Source of the DNA: an uncultured Collinsella sp.
Lineage (GTDB): Bacteria; Actinomycetota; Coriobacteriia; Coriobacteriales; Coriobacteriaceae
Assembly (NCBI GenBank): GCA_902495985.1
Contig: CABUZF010000084.1
Location: forward strand, 1-5,836
Direction of reading: 5' to 3'
Length of the DNA stretch: 5,836 nt
Positions within the stretch are counted from its first letter, which is position 1. Each line of letters opens with the position of its first letter. Below the pieces are notes generated by a model. The model did no database searches, had not been told where the DNA came from, and saw nothing but the letters and a program-made list of their open reading frames with translations. Positions 1 to 5,015 of this stretch are shown one piece after another. The translations under genes and the position numbers were made by a program.

Positions 1-965
1 CCGGCGTTGACATTGCCGTGAACCAGTCCATCATCATCGGCCTCGGTGCCGTCCTGTGGCTTGTTACCACCGTCATGTCCATCGTCTTCGTGATGAACTA
101 TGCCAAGAAGGTCAAAGCTGACAAGGGTTCCACCATCCTCTCGATGCAGGAGCTCAAGGACGCCGAAGAGGCTCACGGCAAGGCTGCTTCCGAGGTCCAC
201 AAGGAGGTCAAGCTCACCGGTCGTCAGAAGGGTGTTCTGATCGCCTTTGCCTTCACCTTCGTCGTCATGATCGTCGGCTTCATCCCGCTGGCCGACCTCA
301 ACGAGGGCGTCGCCAACTTCTTTGACGCTGGCGCTGTCTACGATGCCGACGGTAACGCCGTCGTTCAGGGCTGGTCTGCCCTGATCACCGGCCTGCCCAT
401 TGGCCAGTGGTACTTCGACGAGGCTTCCACCTGGTTCTTCCTCATGGCCGTCCTGATCGGTATCATCGGTGGCCTGTCCGAGAAGCAGATCGTTAACACC
501 TTCATCACCGGCGCTGCCGACATGATGTCCGTTGTTCTCGTCATCGCCCTCGCCCGTGGTATCTCCGTCCTCATGGCTAACACCGGCCTCGACGTCTACG
601 TCCTCGACGCTGCTGCCAATGCTCTGGCTGGCCTGTCCGGCGTGATCTTCGCTCCCATGAGCTTCCTGGTCTACTTCGGCCTGTCCTTCCTGATCCCCTC
701 GACCTCTGGTATGGCTACCGTCTCCATGCCCATCATGGGACCGCTGGCTGTTAAGCTCGGCTTCTCGCCCGAGGTCATGGTCATGATCTTCTCCGCCGCC
801 ATCGGTGTCGTGAACCTGTTCACCCCGACCTCCGGCGCCATCATGGGCGGTCTCGCCCTGGCCAAGATCGAGTGGACGACCTGGCTCAAGTTTGCCCTTA
901 AGCTCATCGTCGCTCTCTCCGTCGTCTGCGCCGTCATCCTGACCGTCGCCTGCGTGCTGCTCTAA
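1..965 (+). CDS. YfcC-family membrane carrier (COG1288, DcuC-like), C-terminal part
   Basis: This is an integral inner-membrane secondary carrier of the YfcC / C4-dicarboxylate anaerobic carrier-like family. Family members are annotated as basic amino acid antiporters or dicarboxylate carriers; the substrate cannot be read from this sequence. The frame is open from base 3 to the left edge, so the GTG at 18 is internal and the true start lies outside; about 320 of the usual roughly 500 residues are present. Counting from that GTG, hydrophobic segments lie near residues 4-26, 72-92, 139-156, 168-186, 205-230, 252-280 and 288-315. A charged, probably cytoplasmic loop spans 29-70. Family hallmarks are the re-entrant-like IPSTSGMATVSMPIMGPLA near 226 and VNLFTPTSGAIMGGLALAK near 264. 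The C-terminus ends in a membrane helix at TAA 963-965, so it is complete there. In related gut actinobacteria such carriers are often near arginine catabolism genes, but none is visible here. Family call confident, substrate unknown. Confidence 0.9.
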   Translation, partial: GVDIAVNQSIIIGLGAVLWLVTTVMSIVFVMNYAKKVKADKGSTILSMQELKDAEEAHGKAASEVHKEVKLTGRQKGVLIAFAFTFVVMIVGFIPLADLNEGVANFFDAGAVYDADGNAVVQGWSALITGLPIGQWYFDEASTWFFLMAVLIGIIGGLSEKQIVNTFITGAADMMSVVLVIALARGISVLMANTGLDVYVLDAAANALAGLSGVIFAPMSFLVYFGLSFLIPSTSGMATVSMPIMGPLAVKLGFSPEVMVMIFSAAIGVVNLFTPTSGAIMGGLALAKIEWTTWLKFALKLIVALSVVCAVILTVACVLL

Positions 966-1067
966 GTACCCAACGGGTACCCCACGGAAACCTTGACGAT
1001 CCTGTAGAGGATCACCTGGTCATCGTCTGTCCGGTGGGGTGAACCCACCGGTAGACTCCTACCTTTA
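966..1067 (+). other. Transcribed 3' region with small hairpins after the carrier gene
   Basis: Directly after the carrier stop codon come three perfect short inverted repeats: GTACCC/GGGTAC with a 3-nt loop (966-980), GATCCT/AGGATC with a 4-nt loop (998-1013), and CCGGTGGG/CCCACCGG with a 5-nt loop (1031-1051). GACGAT at 995-1000 could alternatively pair with ATCGTC at 1022-1027, competing with the second hairpin. None is followed by a T run. They precede the true terminator and probably form the structured 3' UTR of the carrier mRNA; protection from 3' exonucleases is an inferred role. Confidence 0.5.
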
Positions 1068-1106
1068 GCCCCCTTCCGTTCCGTGCGCGGGAGGGGGCGA
1101 CTTTTT
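1068..1106 (+). terminator. Rho-independent terminator of the carrier gene
   Basis: An 11-bp GC-rich stem (1068-1078 with 1088-1098, one G-T wobble, otherwise perfect) with a 9-nt loop is followed by GA, C and five Ts at 1102-1106. It lies about 100 nt downstream of the carrier stop codon and is the strongest termination signal for that gene. Confidence 0.85.
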
Positions 1107-1134
1107 GTTCCGCGGTTTTACCAAACCGCGGAAC
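1107..1134. repeat. Perfect 12-bp inverted repeat
   Basis: GTTCCGCGGTTT (1107-1118) and AAACCGCGGAAC (1123-1134) are perfect reverse complements around the 4-nt loop TACC. It starts one base after the terminator T tract and is not followed by Ts on either strand, so it is unlikely to be an intrinsic terminator itself. It could be a protein-binding dyad, a cruciform or an RNA hairpin; no function is assigned. Confidence 0.75.
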
Positions 1135-1147
1135 CGGTCGACGCTAC

Positions 1148-1247
1148 GCGCCGTCCAGAACGACAATTTGTCATTCAAAAGGCAAGGCATGACCAAAAGG
1201 TCTATGCCTCGCCTTTTTCATGCCAACTTGTACGTTCTGGACGGCGC
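1148..1247. repeat. 100-bp nested inverted repeat (MITE-like)
   Basis: The arms GCGCCGTCCAGAACG (1148-1162) and CGTTCTGGACGGCGC (1233-1247) are perfect 15-bp reverse complements. They enclose a second, independent hairpin at 1177-1217. A 100-bp non-coding unit with perfect termini and internal symmetry resembles a miniature inverted-repeat element. There is no abutting target duplication: CGCT occurs at 1142-1145 and 1249-1252, but not at equal distance from the arms. It could equally be a clamped terminator or a small structured RNA. Confidence 0.7.
1177..1218 (+). terminator. Terminator-like hairpin inside the nested repeat
   Basis: A 14-bp stem with a single A-C mismatch (1177-1190 with 1204-1217) is capped by a further GACC/GGTC stem with an AAAA loop. 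The 3' arm ends in five Ts (1214-1218). The arms begin with AAAA and end with TTTT, so it would look like an intrinsic terminator on both strands. It could back up the terminator at 1068-1106, or insulate the region from transcription from either side. No gene ends immediately before it. Confidence 0.6.
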
Positions 1248-1264
1248 TCGCTGTCCGTCCTCTG

Positions 1265-1297
1265 CCTGCGGCGCTTTCCATTGTTGGTGCAGAGGGC
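1265..1297 (+). repeat. Imperfect direct repeat, copy 1
   Basis: This 33-bp segment, starting CCTGCGGCGCTTTCCATT, matches 1339-1370 at 26 of 33 aligned columns with one gap; the two copies start 74 bp apart. Five of the differences are G in this copy and A in the other. It may be a decayed duplication or two copies of a binding or RNA motif. Confidence 0.5.
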
Positions 1298-1338
1298 GCT
1301 TTGCCTACTCTGGCGGGCTTTCGCTGGCTTATGCTCAA

Positions 1339-1370
1339 CCTGCGACGTTTCCATTATTGATACAAAGGCC
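1339..1370 (+). repeat. Imperfect direct repeat, copy 2
   Basis: The second copy of the repeat at 1265-1297 begins CCTGCGACGTTTCCATT and has A where copy 1 has G at five positions. Similarity does not clearly continue beyond 1370. Confidence 0.5.
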
Positions 1371-1394
1371 AGGTTTGTTTGAACCAAAAAGGGG

Positions 1395-1456
1395 AAGTTG
1401 CGGTGGAATAGTTCCTGTTTGGCCGTCTGGGGGTGCGGACGATTTCTTGGACCGCG
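1395..1456. repeat. Left arm of large palindrome flanking the IS
   Basis: This 62-bp arm is the imperfect reverse complement of 2742-2807. Matching blocks, outer to inner, are AAGTTGCGGTG, AATAGTTCC, GTTT, GGGGGTGCGGAC and TTGGACCGCG (46 identical columns). They are separated by two single mismatches, an 8-versus-12-nt variable part and a 6-nt unmatched part. Both single mismatches would be G-U pairs in RNA. The inner end (1456) is exactly 15 bp from the IS left end. Next to it lies the 10-bp palindrome CGCCTAGGCG (1455-1464). Confidence 0.85.
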
Positions 1457-1471
1457 CCTAGGCGTATCCAT

Positions 1472-1496
1472 TGGAGTGGGTATGATGAATTGGACA
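1472..1496 (+). repeat. IS left terminal inverted repeat (IRL)
   Basis: It begins TGGAGTGGG and ends TGGACA; 20 of 25 positions match the reverse complement of 2702-2726. A TATGAT at 1481-1486 inside it is -10-like but lacks a well-spaced -35. Confidence 0.85.
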
Positions 1497-1523
1497 CCTA
1501 GTTAAGAGCGAAAGGTGTTCAAA

Positions 1524-1823
1524 ATGACCCAAAGAAGAAAGCGATACGACAGGCAGTTCAAGGTCTCGGCGGCAAAGGTGGTCCTGTCCGGGGAAATGAC
1601 GGTCAAAGGCCTATCGGAGGAACTCGGCATAAAGGATTCGACGCTGAGAAGATGGGCCCGCGAATACGAGGAGATGGGAGACGGCGCGTTCCCCGGAAAC
1701 GGCTCCCCGAAGATCAACAAGGATTACGAGATCGTGAAGCTCAAGAAGAAGGTCGAGGAGCTCGAGCGCGAGAACGAGATACTAAAAAATTTCCGGGCCT
1801 TCTTGAGTCAAGACCATGCGTGA
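1524..1823 (+). CDS. IS3-family transposase OrfA (HTH DNA-binding subunit)
   Basis: This 99-aa protein is the regulatory and DNA-binding part of the IS3 transposase, which recognises the terminal repeats. The basic N-terminus (TQRRKRYDRQFK) leads into a helix-turn-helix around residues 26-46 (VKGLSEELGIKDSTLRRWAREY), then an FPGNG motif near 56-60. A leucine-zipper-like coiled coil follows at about 68-89 (IVKLKKKVEELERENEIL), normally used for OrfA/OrfAB multimerisation. I chose ATG 1524 because AAAGG at 1511-1515 lies 8 nt upstream; a GTG at 1515 is in frame but overlaps that site. The tail after residue 89 is read only when no frameshift occurs, and the TGA at 1821-1823 overlaps a possible GTG start of orfB. 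Length is normal for the family (about 90-110 aa). Confidence 0.92.
   Translation: MTQRRKRYDRQFKVSAAKVVLSGEMTVKGLSEELGIKDSTLRRWAREYEEMGDGAFPGNGSPKINKDYEIVKLKKKVEELERENEILKNFRAFLSQDHA
1784..1790 (+). promoter_or_regulatory. Probable -1 programmed frameshift site (A AAA AAT)
   Basis: In the orfA frame the sequence reads CTA AAA AAT TTC, giving the slippery heptamer A AAA AAT. A -1 slip here joins OrfA to the orfB frame exactly where IS3 elements make OrfAB, right after the ...ENEILK zipper end, yielding a 387-aa fusion counted from ATG 1524. Only a weak stimulator is visible downstream (TCTTG/CAAGA, 1801-1813). A_AAA_AAT is a plausible but less classical site than A_AAA_AAG. Confidence 0.7.
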
Positions 1824-2686
1824 GGTTCGAGTTCCTCAAAGAGCATAGGGGCGAGATCGGCCCCATCAAGAAGGCATGCGGGCTGATGAAAGTCTCGAAA
1901 TCCGGTTTCTACGAGTATCTCGGCCGGAAGAAGTCCGACGCCCAGATAGAGCGGGAGGCGATCGAAGGTTTCGTCGTCGAGGCCTTCGAGCGGCACAAGG
2001 GCCGTTACGGCTACCGGCGCATCAACCGCGAACTGCGAAAAAGCGGCATCGTCGTGAGCGAGAAGCGCGTGCTCCGCATCATGCAGAAGCTCGGACTTGC
2101 CGGAAAGGGCGCGACCCGAAAACACCGCATCCAGAAGAAGGTCGAGCCGGGAGACCCTCGGTTGAACCTGGTAGAGCGCGCTTTCACCGTGGGCGAGCGC
2201 AACAGGCTTTGGGTGGGCGACATCACCTACATACCCACAAGAGAAGGGTGGCTCTATCTCGCAGCCGTGATAGACGCCTTCTCCCGCAAGGTCGTGGGCT
2301 GGTCAATGTCCGAGCGCATCACCGAGAAGGTCGCGATCGACGCGATGGAGCAGGCGGTCGGCAGGGAGGGTCCGCCAGATGACGGCAGCCTCGTCTTCCA
2401 TGACGATCAGGGCGCGCAGTACACCTCCCGTTCCTTCCAGCGGTGTCTGGACTCGCATGGCATAGTCCAGTCGGTATCAAGGCCCGGCACGCCGCTGGAC
2501 AACGCGGTGGCCGAGTCGTTCTTCAAGACGCTGAAAAGGGAATTGGTGAAAGAGAGGAGCTATGGGACGAGGGACGAGGCCAAGCAGGACATCTTCAAGT
2601 ACATAGAGCTCTATTACAATAGGGTGCGCATGCATTCCACCCTGGACTACATGTCTCCAGTGGAATACGAGCGGCAATACGCTTGA
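1820..2686 (+). CDS. IS3-family transposase OrfB (DDE integrase-type catalytic domain)
   Basis: This is the catalytic part of the IS3 transposase, which cuts and joins DNA ends with a retroviral-integrase-like RNase H fold. Numbered from GTG 1820 (288 aa), an HTH_21-like region (about 45-105, HKGRYGYRRINREL) precedes the rve core (about 125-285). The catalytic triad is D134 (WVGDITYIP), D196 (HDDQGAQYTS, where HSDQG is usual) and E232 (DNAVAESFFKTLK). This gives DD(35)E spacing and all three residues are intact. The C-terminal YYNRVRMHSTLDYMSPVEYE motif is typical. The frame extends upstream to 1652, but that part is out-of-frame orfA. The real product is most likely an OrfAB fusion made by the -1 shift at 1784-1790. 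Alternatively, GTG 1820 overlapping the orfA TGA (GTGA) could allow coupled initiation, although no strong Shine-Dalgarno precedes it. Confidence 0.93.
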   Translation: MRFEFLKEHRGEIGPIKKACGLMKVSKSGFYEYLGRKKSDAQIEREAIEGFVVEAFERHKGRYGYRRINRELRKSGIVVSEKRVLRIMQKLGLAGKGATRKHRIQKKVEPGDPRLNLVERAFTVGERNRLWVGDITYIPTREGWLYLAAVIDAFSRKVVGWSMSERITEKVAIDAMEQAVGREGPPDDGSLVFHDDQGAQYTSRSFQRCLDSHGIVQSVSRPGTPLDNAVAESFFKTLKRELVKERSYGTRDEAKQDIFKYIELYYNRVRMHSTLDYMSPVEYERQYA

Positions 2687-2701
2687 GGATCCTTAAAAGA
2701 A

Positions 2702-2726
2702 AGTCCAGTTTATCCTTCCCACTCCA
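2702..2726 (-). repeat. IS right terminal inverted repeat (IRR)
   Basis: It is the reverse complement of the left end with 5 mismatches in 25 bp and ends CCCACTCCA at the right border. It starts 15 bp after the orfB stop codon; the 8-bp palindrome AGGATCCT lies between the two. Confidence 0.85.
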
Positions 2727-2732
2727 CAGTCC

Positions 2733-2749
2733 GGACCGCCCCGCGGTCC
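2733..2749. repeat. Small perfect hairpin beside the right IS end
   Basis: GGACCGC (2733-2739) and GCGGTCC (2743-2749) pair perfectly around a 3-nt loop. The left flank has the related but degraded form GGACCGCG...CGTATCC (1449-1469), so both inner arms of the large palindrome carry their own mini-hairpin. Confidence 0.6.
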
Positions 2750-2807
2750 AACTTTCTGTCCGCACCCCCTCTTGAGGGGTTAAACGGGAACTATTTCACC
2801 GCAACTT
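2742..2807. repeat. Right arm of large palindrome flanking the IS
   Basis: This 66-bp arm is complementary to 1395-1456, with 46 identical columns in five blocks. Its inner end (2742) is 15 bp from the IS right end, mirroring the left side. The variable part holds a local hairpin, CCCCT/AGGGG around 2766-2779, that the left arm lacks. Outside 2807 the resemblance to the left flank ends. Confidence 0.85.
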
Positions 2808-2842
2808 ATCGATGGCGTGTTTGGTTGGTGCCAGTTGATTGC

Positions 2843-2875
2843 TTGGGCGTTGGGGAGGGTCTGCTCCGTTATAAT
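2843..2875 (+). promoter_or_regulatory. Promoter of the DUF1846 gene
   Basis: A perfect TATAAT is at 2870-2875, about 40 bp before the start codon, which would give a leader of roughly 33 nt. The -35 is weak: TTGGGC at 2843-2848 is 21 bp away and TTGGGG at 2850-2855 only 14 bp. The gene thus has its own promoter downstream of the IS and palindrome. Confidence 0.6.
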
Positions 2876-2914
2876 CGCCTAGAACATTAATTGGAAACGG
2901 GACGGGAGCCATAT

Positions 2915-4396
2915 ATGCGCCAGGGTTTCGACAACGCGAAGTATATCGAGCTGCAGGCTGCTCATATTAAGGAGCGCATCTCGCAGTTTGGTGGCAAGCT
3001 CTATTTGGAGTTTGGCGGCAAGCTGTTTGATGACTATCATGCGAGCCGCGTGCTGCCGGGTTTTGAACCGGACAGCAAGTTCCGCATGCTCAAGAGCATC
3101 GCCGACGATGTCGAGGTTATCATCGCGATCAACGCGAACCACATCGAGAAAAACAAGGCTCGCGGTGACCTTGGCATTACCTATGACGAGGATGTGCTGC
3201 GCCTGGTTGACCTGTTCCGCGGCAACGGCTTTGCCGTCGCGGCCGTGGTCATCACCCAGTACGCCGGCCAGCCCGCTGCCGATGTGTTCCGCAACCGCCT
3301 GAACGCGCTCGGTATTCCCGCCAAGCTGCACTATCCCATCGAGGGGTATCCGCACGATGTCGATCTGATCGTGTCCGACGACGGCTATGGCAAGAACGAG
3401 TTTGTCGAGACCACCCGTCCGCTCGTCGTCGTGACGGCACCCGGCCCCGGTTCGGGCAAGCTCGCCACTTGCCTCTCGCAGCTGTATCACGAGCATAAGC
3501 ACGGTACCGCCGCCGGCTATGCCAAGTTTGAGACCTTCCCGGTTTGGAATCTGCCCCTTACGCATCCGGTCAACATTGCCTACGAGGCCGCCACGGCAGA
3601 CCTCGACGATGCCAACATCATCGACTCGTTCCACCTTGAGGCCTACAACAAGACCACGGTCAACTACAACCGCGACGTCGAGGCCTTCCCGGTAGTCCGT
3701 GCCCTGATGGAAAAGATCCTGGGCAAGAGCCCCTACCAGAGCCCTACGGACATGGGCGTCAATATGGTCGGCTTTGCCATCACCGATGACGATGCCTGCC
3801 GCGACGCTTCCAAGATGGAGATCGTCCGCCGCTACTTTACCGCGGTCGAAAATGTGCGCCGTACCGGCGTGGGCGATGAGCAAGTCGACCGTCTCAAGAT
3901 TATTATGAAGAAAGCCGGCATCGATAAGAACTACTCGCCGGCGCGCTCGGCGGCCCTCACCAGGGAGCAGCTCACGGGCGGTCCCGTGGGTGCCATGGTC
4001 ATGCCCGATGGTTCCGTGGTGACCGGTAAGACCTCTACGCGCCTGGGCGCCGCAAGTTCGCTCATTATGAACGCCCTCAAGCATGTCTCGGGCGTCGACC
4101 TTGAGCTCGAGGTCATTAGCGATGAGGCGATCGAGCCCATCAGCAAGCTCAAGACGCATTTCCTGGGCAGCAAAAACCCGCGCCTCCACACCGACGAGAC
4201 GCTTATGGCGTTGTCGATCACCTCGGCCACGAGTGAGACGGCCGCTCGCGTCCTTTCGGGCCTGGAGCAGCTGCGCGGTTGCGATGCCTTCTTTAGCGTG
4301 ATCATCTCGCCGACGGACGAGACGGTACTGCGCAAACTGGGTATCAACGTGTGCTGCGAGCCCAAGTTCGAGCGCCGCGGTTTCTTCCATCGCTAA
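2915..4396 (+). CDS. DUF1846 domain-containing protein
   Basis: This complete 493-aa cytoplasmic protein belongs to the DUF1846 family (Pfam PF08903), conserved in Firmicutes, Actinobacteria and other anaerobes. The family's biochemical role is not established to my knowledge, and its older 'ATP-dependent Zn protease' labels are unproven. The N-terminal block (KRISQFGGKLYLEFGGKLFDDYHASRVLPGF-like, about 15-55) and the C-terminal VTGKTSTRLGAASSLIMNALKHVSG near 369 are family hallmarks. At residues 177-182 there is a GPGSGK that resembles a P loop, followed by a helix-like LATCLSQLYHEH, suggesting nucleotide or phosphate binding. ATG 2915 is preferred because GGGAG at 2904-2908 sits 6 nt upstream; an in-frame TTG at 2891 would add 8 residues but overlaps the likely transcript start. 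There is no signal peptide or membrane segment. It appears monocistronic, with its own promoter and terminator. Length matches the family (about 490-510 aa). Confidence 0.93.
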   Translation: MRQGFDNAKYIELQAAHIKERISQFGGKLYLEFGGKLFDDYHASRVLPGFEPDSKFRMLKSIADDVEVIIAINANHIEKNKARGDLGITYDEDVLRLVDLFRGNGFAVAAVVITQYAGQPAADVFRNRLNALGIPAKLHYPIEGYPHDVDLIVSDDGYGKNEFVETTRPLVVVTAPGPGSGKLATCLSQLYHEHKHGTAAGYAKFETFPVWNLPLTHPVNIAYEAATADLDDANIIDSFHLEAYNKTTVNYNRDVEAFPVVRALMEKILGKSPYQSPTDMGVNMVGFAITDDDACRDASKMEIVRRYFTAVENVRRTGVGDEQVDRLKIIMKKAGIDKNYSPARSAALTREQLTGGPVGAMVMPDGSVVTGKTSTRLGAASSLIMNALKHVSGVDLELEVISDEAIEPISKLKTHFLGSKNPRLHTDETLMALSITSATSETAARVLSGLEQLRGCDAFFSVIISPTDETVLRKLGINVCCEPKFERRGFFHR

Positions 4397-4430
4397 GTTT
4401 GAAGCACCGCGGTAATTGCATTGCATTTTG

Positions 4431-4463
4431 GCCGTATCGGGTTAGCGCCCGGTACGGCTTTTT
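4431..4463 (+). terminator. Rho-independent terminator of the DUF1846 gene
   Basis: GCCGTATCGGG (4431-4441) pairs with CCCGGTACGGC (4448-4458) in an 11-bp stem with one T-G wobble and a 6-nt loop. Five Ts follow (4459-4463). It lies 35 nt after the stop codon. Confidence 0.92.
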
Positions 4464-4527
4464 GATCAATAAAGCGCCTATTTCGGCGAAAAATAGCCGT
4501 TTACCTGCCTAGAAACAATTTGAGCGG

Positions 4528-4535
4528 TATACAAT
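4528..4535 (+). promoter_or_regulatory. Possible -10 region for the winged-helix gene
   Basis: TATACAAT (4528-4535) resembles a -10 box and shares the TACAAT core with the pyrG promoter. CGGT (4525-4528) and ACCG (4537-4540) form a small dyad around it. No convincing -35 is found at 16-18 bp. A start near 4542 would leave a leader of about 110 nt. Confidence 0.4.
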
Positions 4536-4568
4536 AACCGTAACTGTTTCATCCTTAGCGGGATGCCG

Positions 4569-4594
4569 CATGATGGATATTACCTGCCATCGTG
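4569..4594 (+). other. Leader hairpin upstream of the winged-helix gene
   Basis: CATGATGG (4569-4576) and CCATCGTG (4587-4594) form an 8-bp stem with one T-G wobble and a 10-nt loop, in the presumed 5' leader. There is no T run, so it is not an intrinsic terminator. A role in translation or RNA stability is possible but unproven. Confidence 0.4.
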
Positions 4595-4652
4595 AGGTGT
4601 GTCGGTCGCGCACGGCGCGTTAGATGCTCGTGCTCGGTTTGAGGAGGCTGCT

Positions 4653-4991
4653 ATGGCGGGCAAGGGTCGTGCGAGTGTCAACGATATGAAGCGTGTCGAG
4701 GTGCTGGTGTTGATGGAGATCGACCAGCAAACCGAAGACAATGGCGGGCCGTATGGTTTCTCGCGCAAAACGCTTGCCGAGCGCGTGGGGGTTTCGCCGT
4801 ATCGTGCCCGCGCCGCAATCGATCGCTTGGATTCCGAAGGCATGATTGATGTCGTCTCGCGTTATAGCGACGACGGCGGTCAGCTTGCAAATGGCATTTG
4901 CCTCACCGAACGTGGCAAGTGGTATCTTGAGGGCGTCCGTACCGGCATGCTCGTTCAAGAAATGCTCGAAGACGAGGTTGCTGATCGATAG
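4653..4991 (+). CDS. Small winged helix-turn-helix DNA-binding protein, target unknown
   Basis: This 112-aa soluble protein looks like a stand-alone winged-helix DNA-binding protein. After a short basic tail (residues 1-13) and a helix (14-27), a helix-turn-helix spans about 38-60 (RKTLAERVGVSPYRARAAIDRLDSEG), and a wing-like strand-turn-strand follows at 62-86 (MIDVVSRYSDDGGQLANGICLT). The C-terminal helix TERGKWYLEG resembles the end of MarR/PadR-type folds. I recognise the fold but not the gene. ATG 4653 is chosen because GAGGAGG at 4641-4647 lies 5 nt upstream; an in-frame GTG at 4599 would add 18 residues with no ribosome-binding site. It is monocistronic, between the DUF1846 terminator and its own terminator. 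Its position just before pyrG and the dyads in both nearby promoter regions make autoregulation or control of pyrG a testable guess, not a conclusion. Confidence 0.85.
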   Translation: MAGKGRASVNDMKRVEVLVLMEIDQQTEDNGGPYGFSRKTLAERVGVSPYRARAAIDRLDSEGMIDVVSRYSDDGGQLANGICLTERGKWYLEGVRTGMLVQEMLEDEVADR

Positions 4992-5015
4992 CATCATGTA
5001 ATCCTTGCCATAGCG

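Larger units (their letters stand above)
1248..1394. other. Non-coding stretch between nested repeat and IS-flanking palindrome
   Basis: I see no credible gene here. The open frames crossing it (1083-1382 and 1105-1461 on +, 1202-1471 on -) are Arg/Ser/Cys-rich, have no ribosome-binding site, run through terminators and repeats and match no family I recognise. What it does contain is the direct repeat pair 1265-1297 / 1339-1370 and a short CCTCTGC...GCAGAGG inverted repeat around 1259-1295. Confidence 0.6.
1472..2726 (+). mobile_element. IS3-family insertion sequence, apparently intact, 1255 bp
   Basis: The termini are 25-bp imperfect inverted repeats (1472-1496 and 2702-2726, 20 of 25 matching) that begin TGGAGTGGG and give the TG...CA ends usual for IS3 elements. 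Between them lie orfA (helix-turn-helix plus leucine-zipper-like tail) and orfB (DDE transposase) in the -1 frame, the standard IS3 arrangement, and 1255 bp is a usual size. No stop or frameshift breaks either frame, so it may be active. The bases flanking it (CAT on the left, CAG on the right) do not form a convincing 3-5-bp target duplication. ATA, AGA and AGG codons are common in its genes but rare in the neighbours, consistent with transfer. The subgroup is not resolved; the FPGNG motif in OrfA recalls the IS3 or IS51-like groups. Confidence 0.9.

Noticed and set aside
18..965. GTG at 18 as the start of the carrier gene
   Set aside because: The frame stays open to the left edge, the protein would be about 180 residues shorter than its family, and it would begin within a membrane segment region. 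It is an internal Val codon.
966..1394. CRISPR array
   Set aside because: The repeats are palindromes and one diverged direct pair. There are no three or more regularly spaced identical repeats and no cas genes.
1083..1471. Small open frames in the palindromic spacer (1083-1382 +, 1105-1461 +, 1202-1471 -)
   Set aside because: They start inside the terminator or hairpins, lack Shine-Dalgarno sites, have unbalanced compositions rich in Arg, Ser and Cys, and cross the inverted repeats. They are better explained as non-coding repeat DNA.
1876..2382. Alternative frame open within orfB, 168 codons on the plus strand, and minus-strand frames 1808-2125 and 2011-2226
   Set aside because: They are Arg-rich out-of-frame shadows of the DDE transposase, whose catalytic triad and motifs are intact in the chosen frame.
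2879..4426. 515-codon open frame on the minus strand, and shorter minus frames at 3931-4365 and 3252-3440
   Set aside because: It is a shadow of the DUF1846 gene created by strong G/C third-position bias. It has no ribosome-binding site or recognisable domain, and the plus-strand protein is a clear family member.
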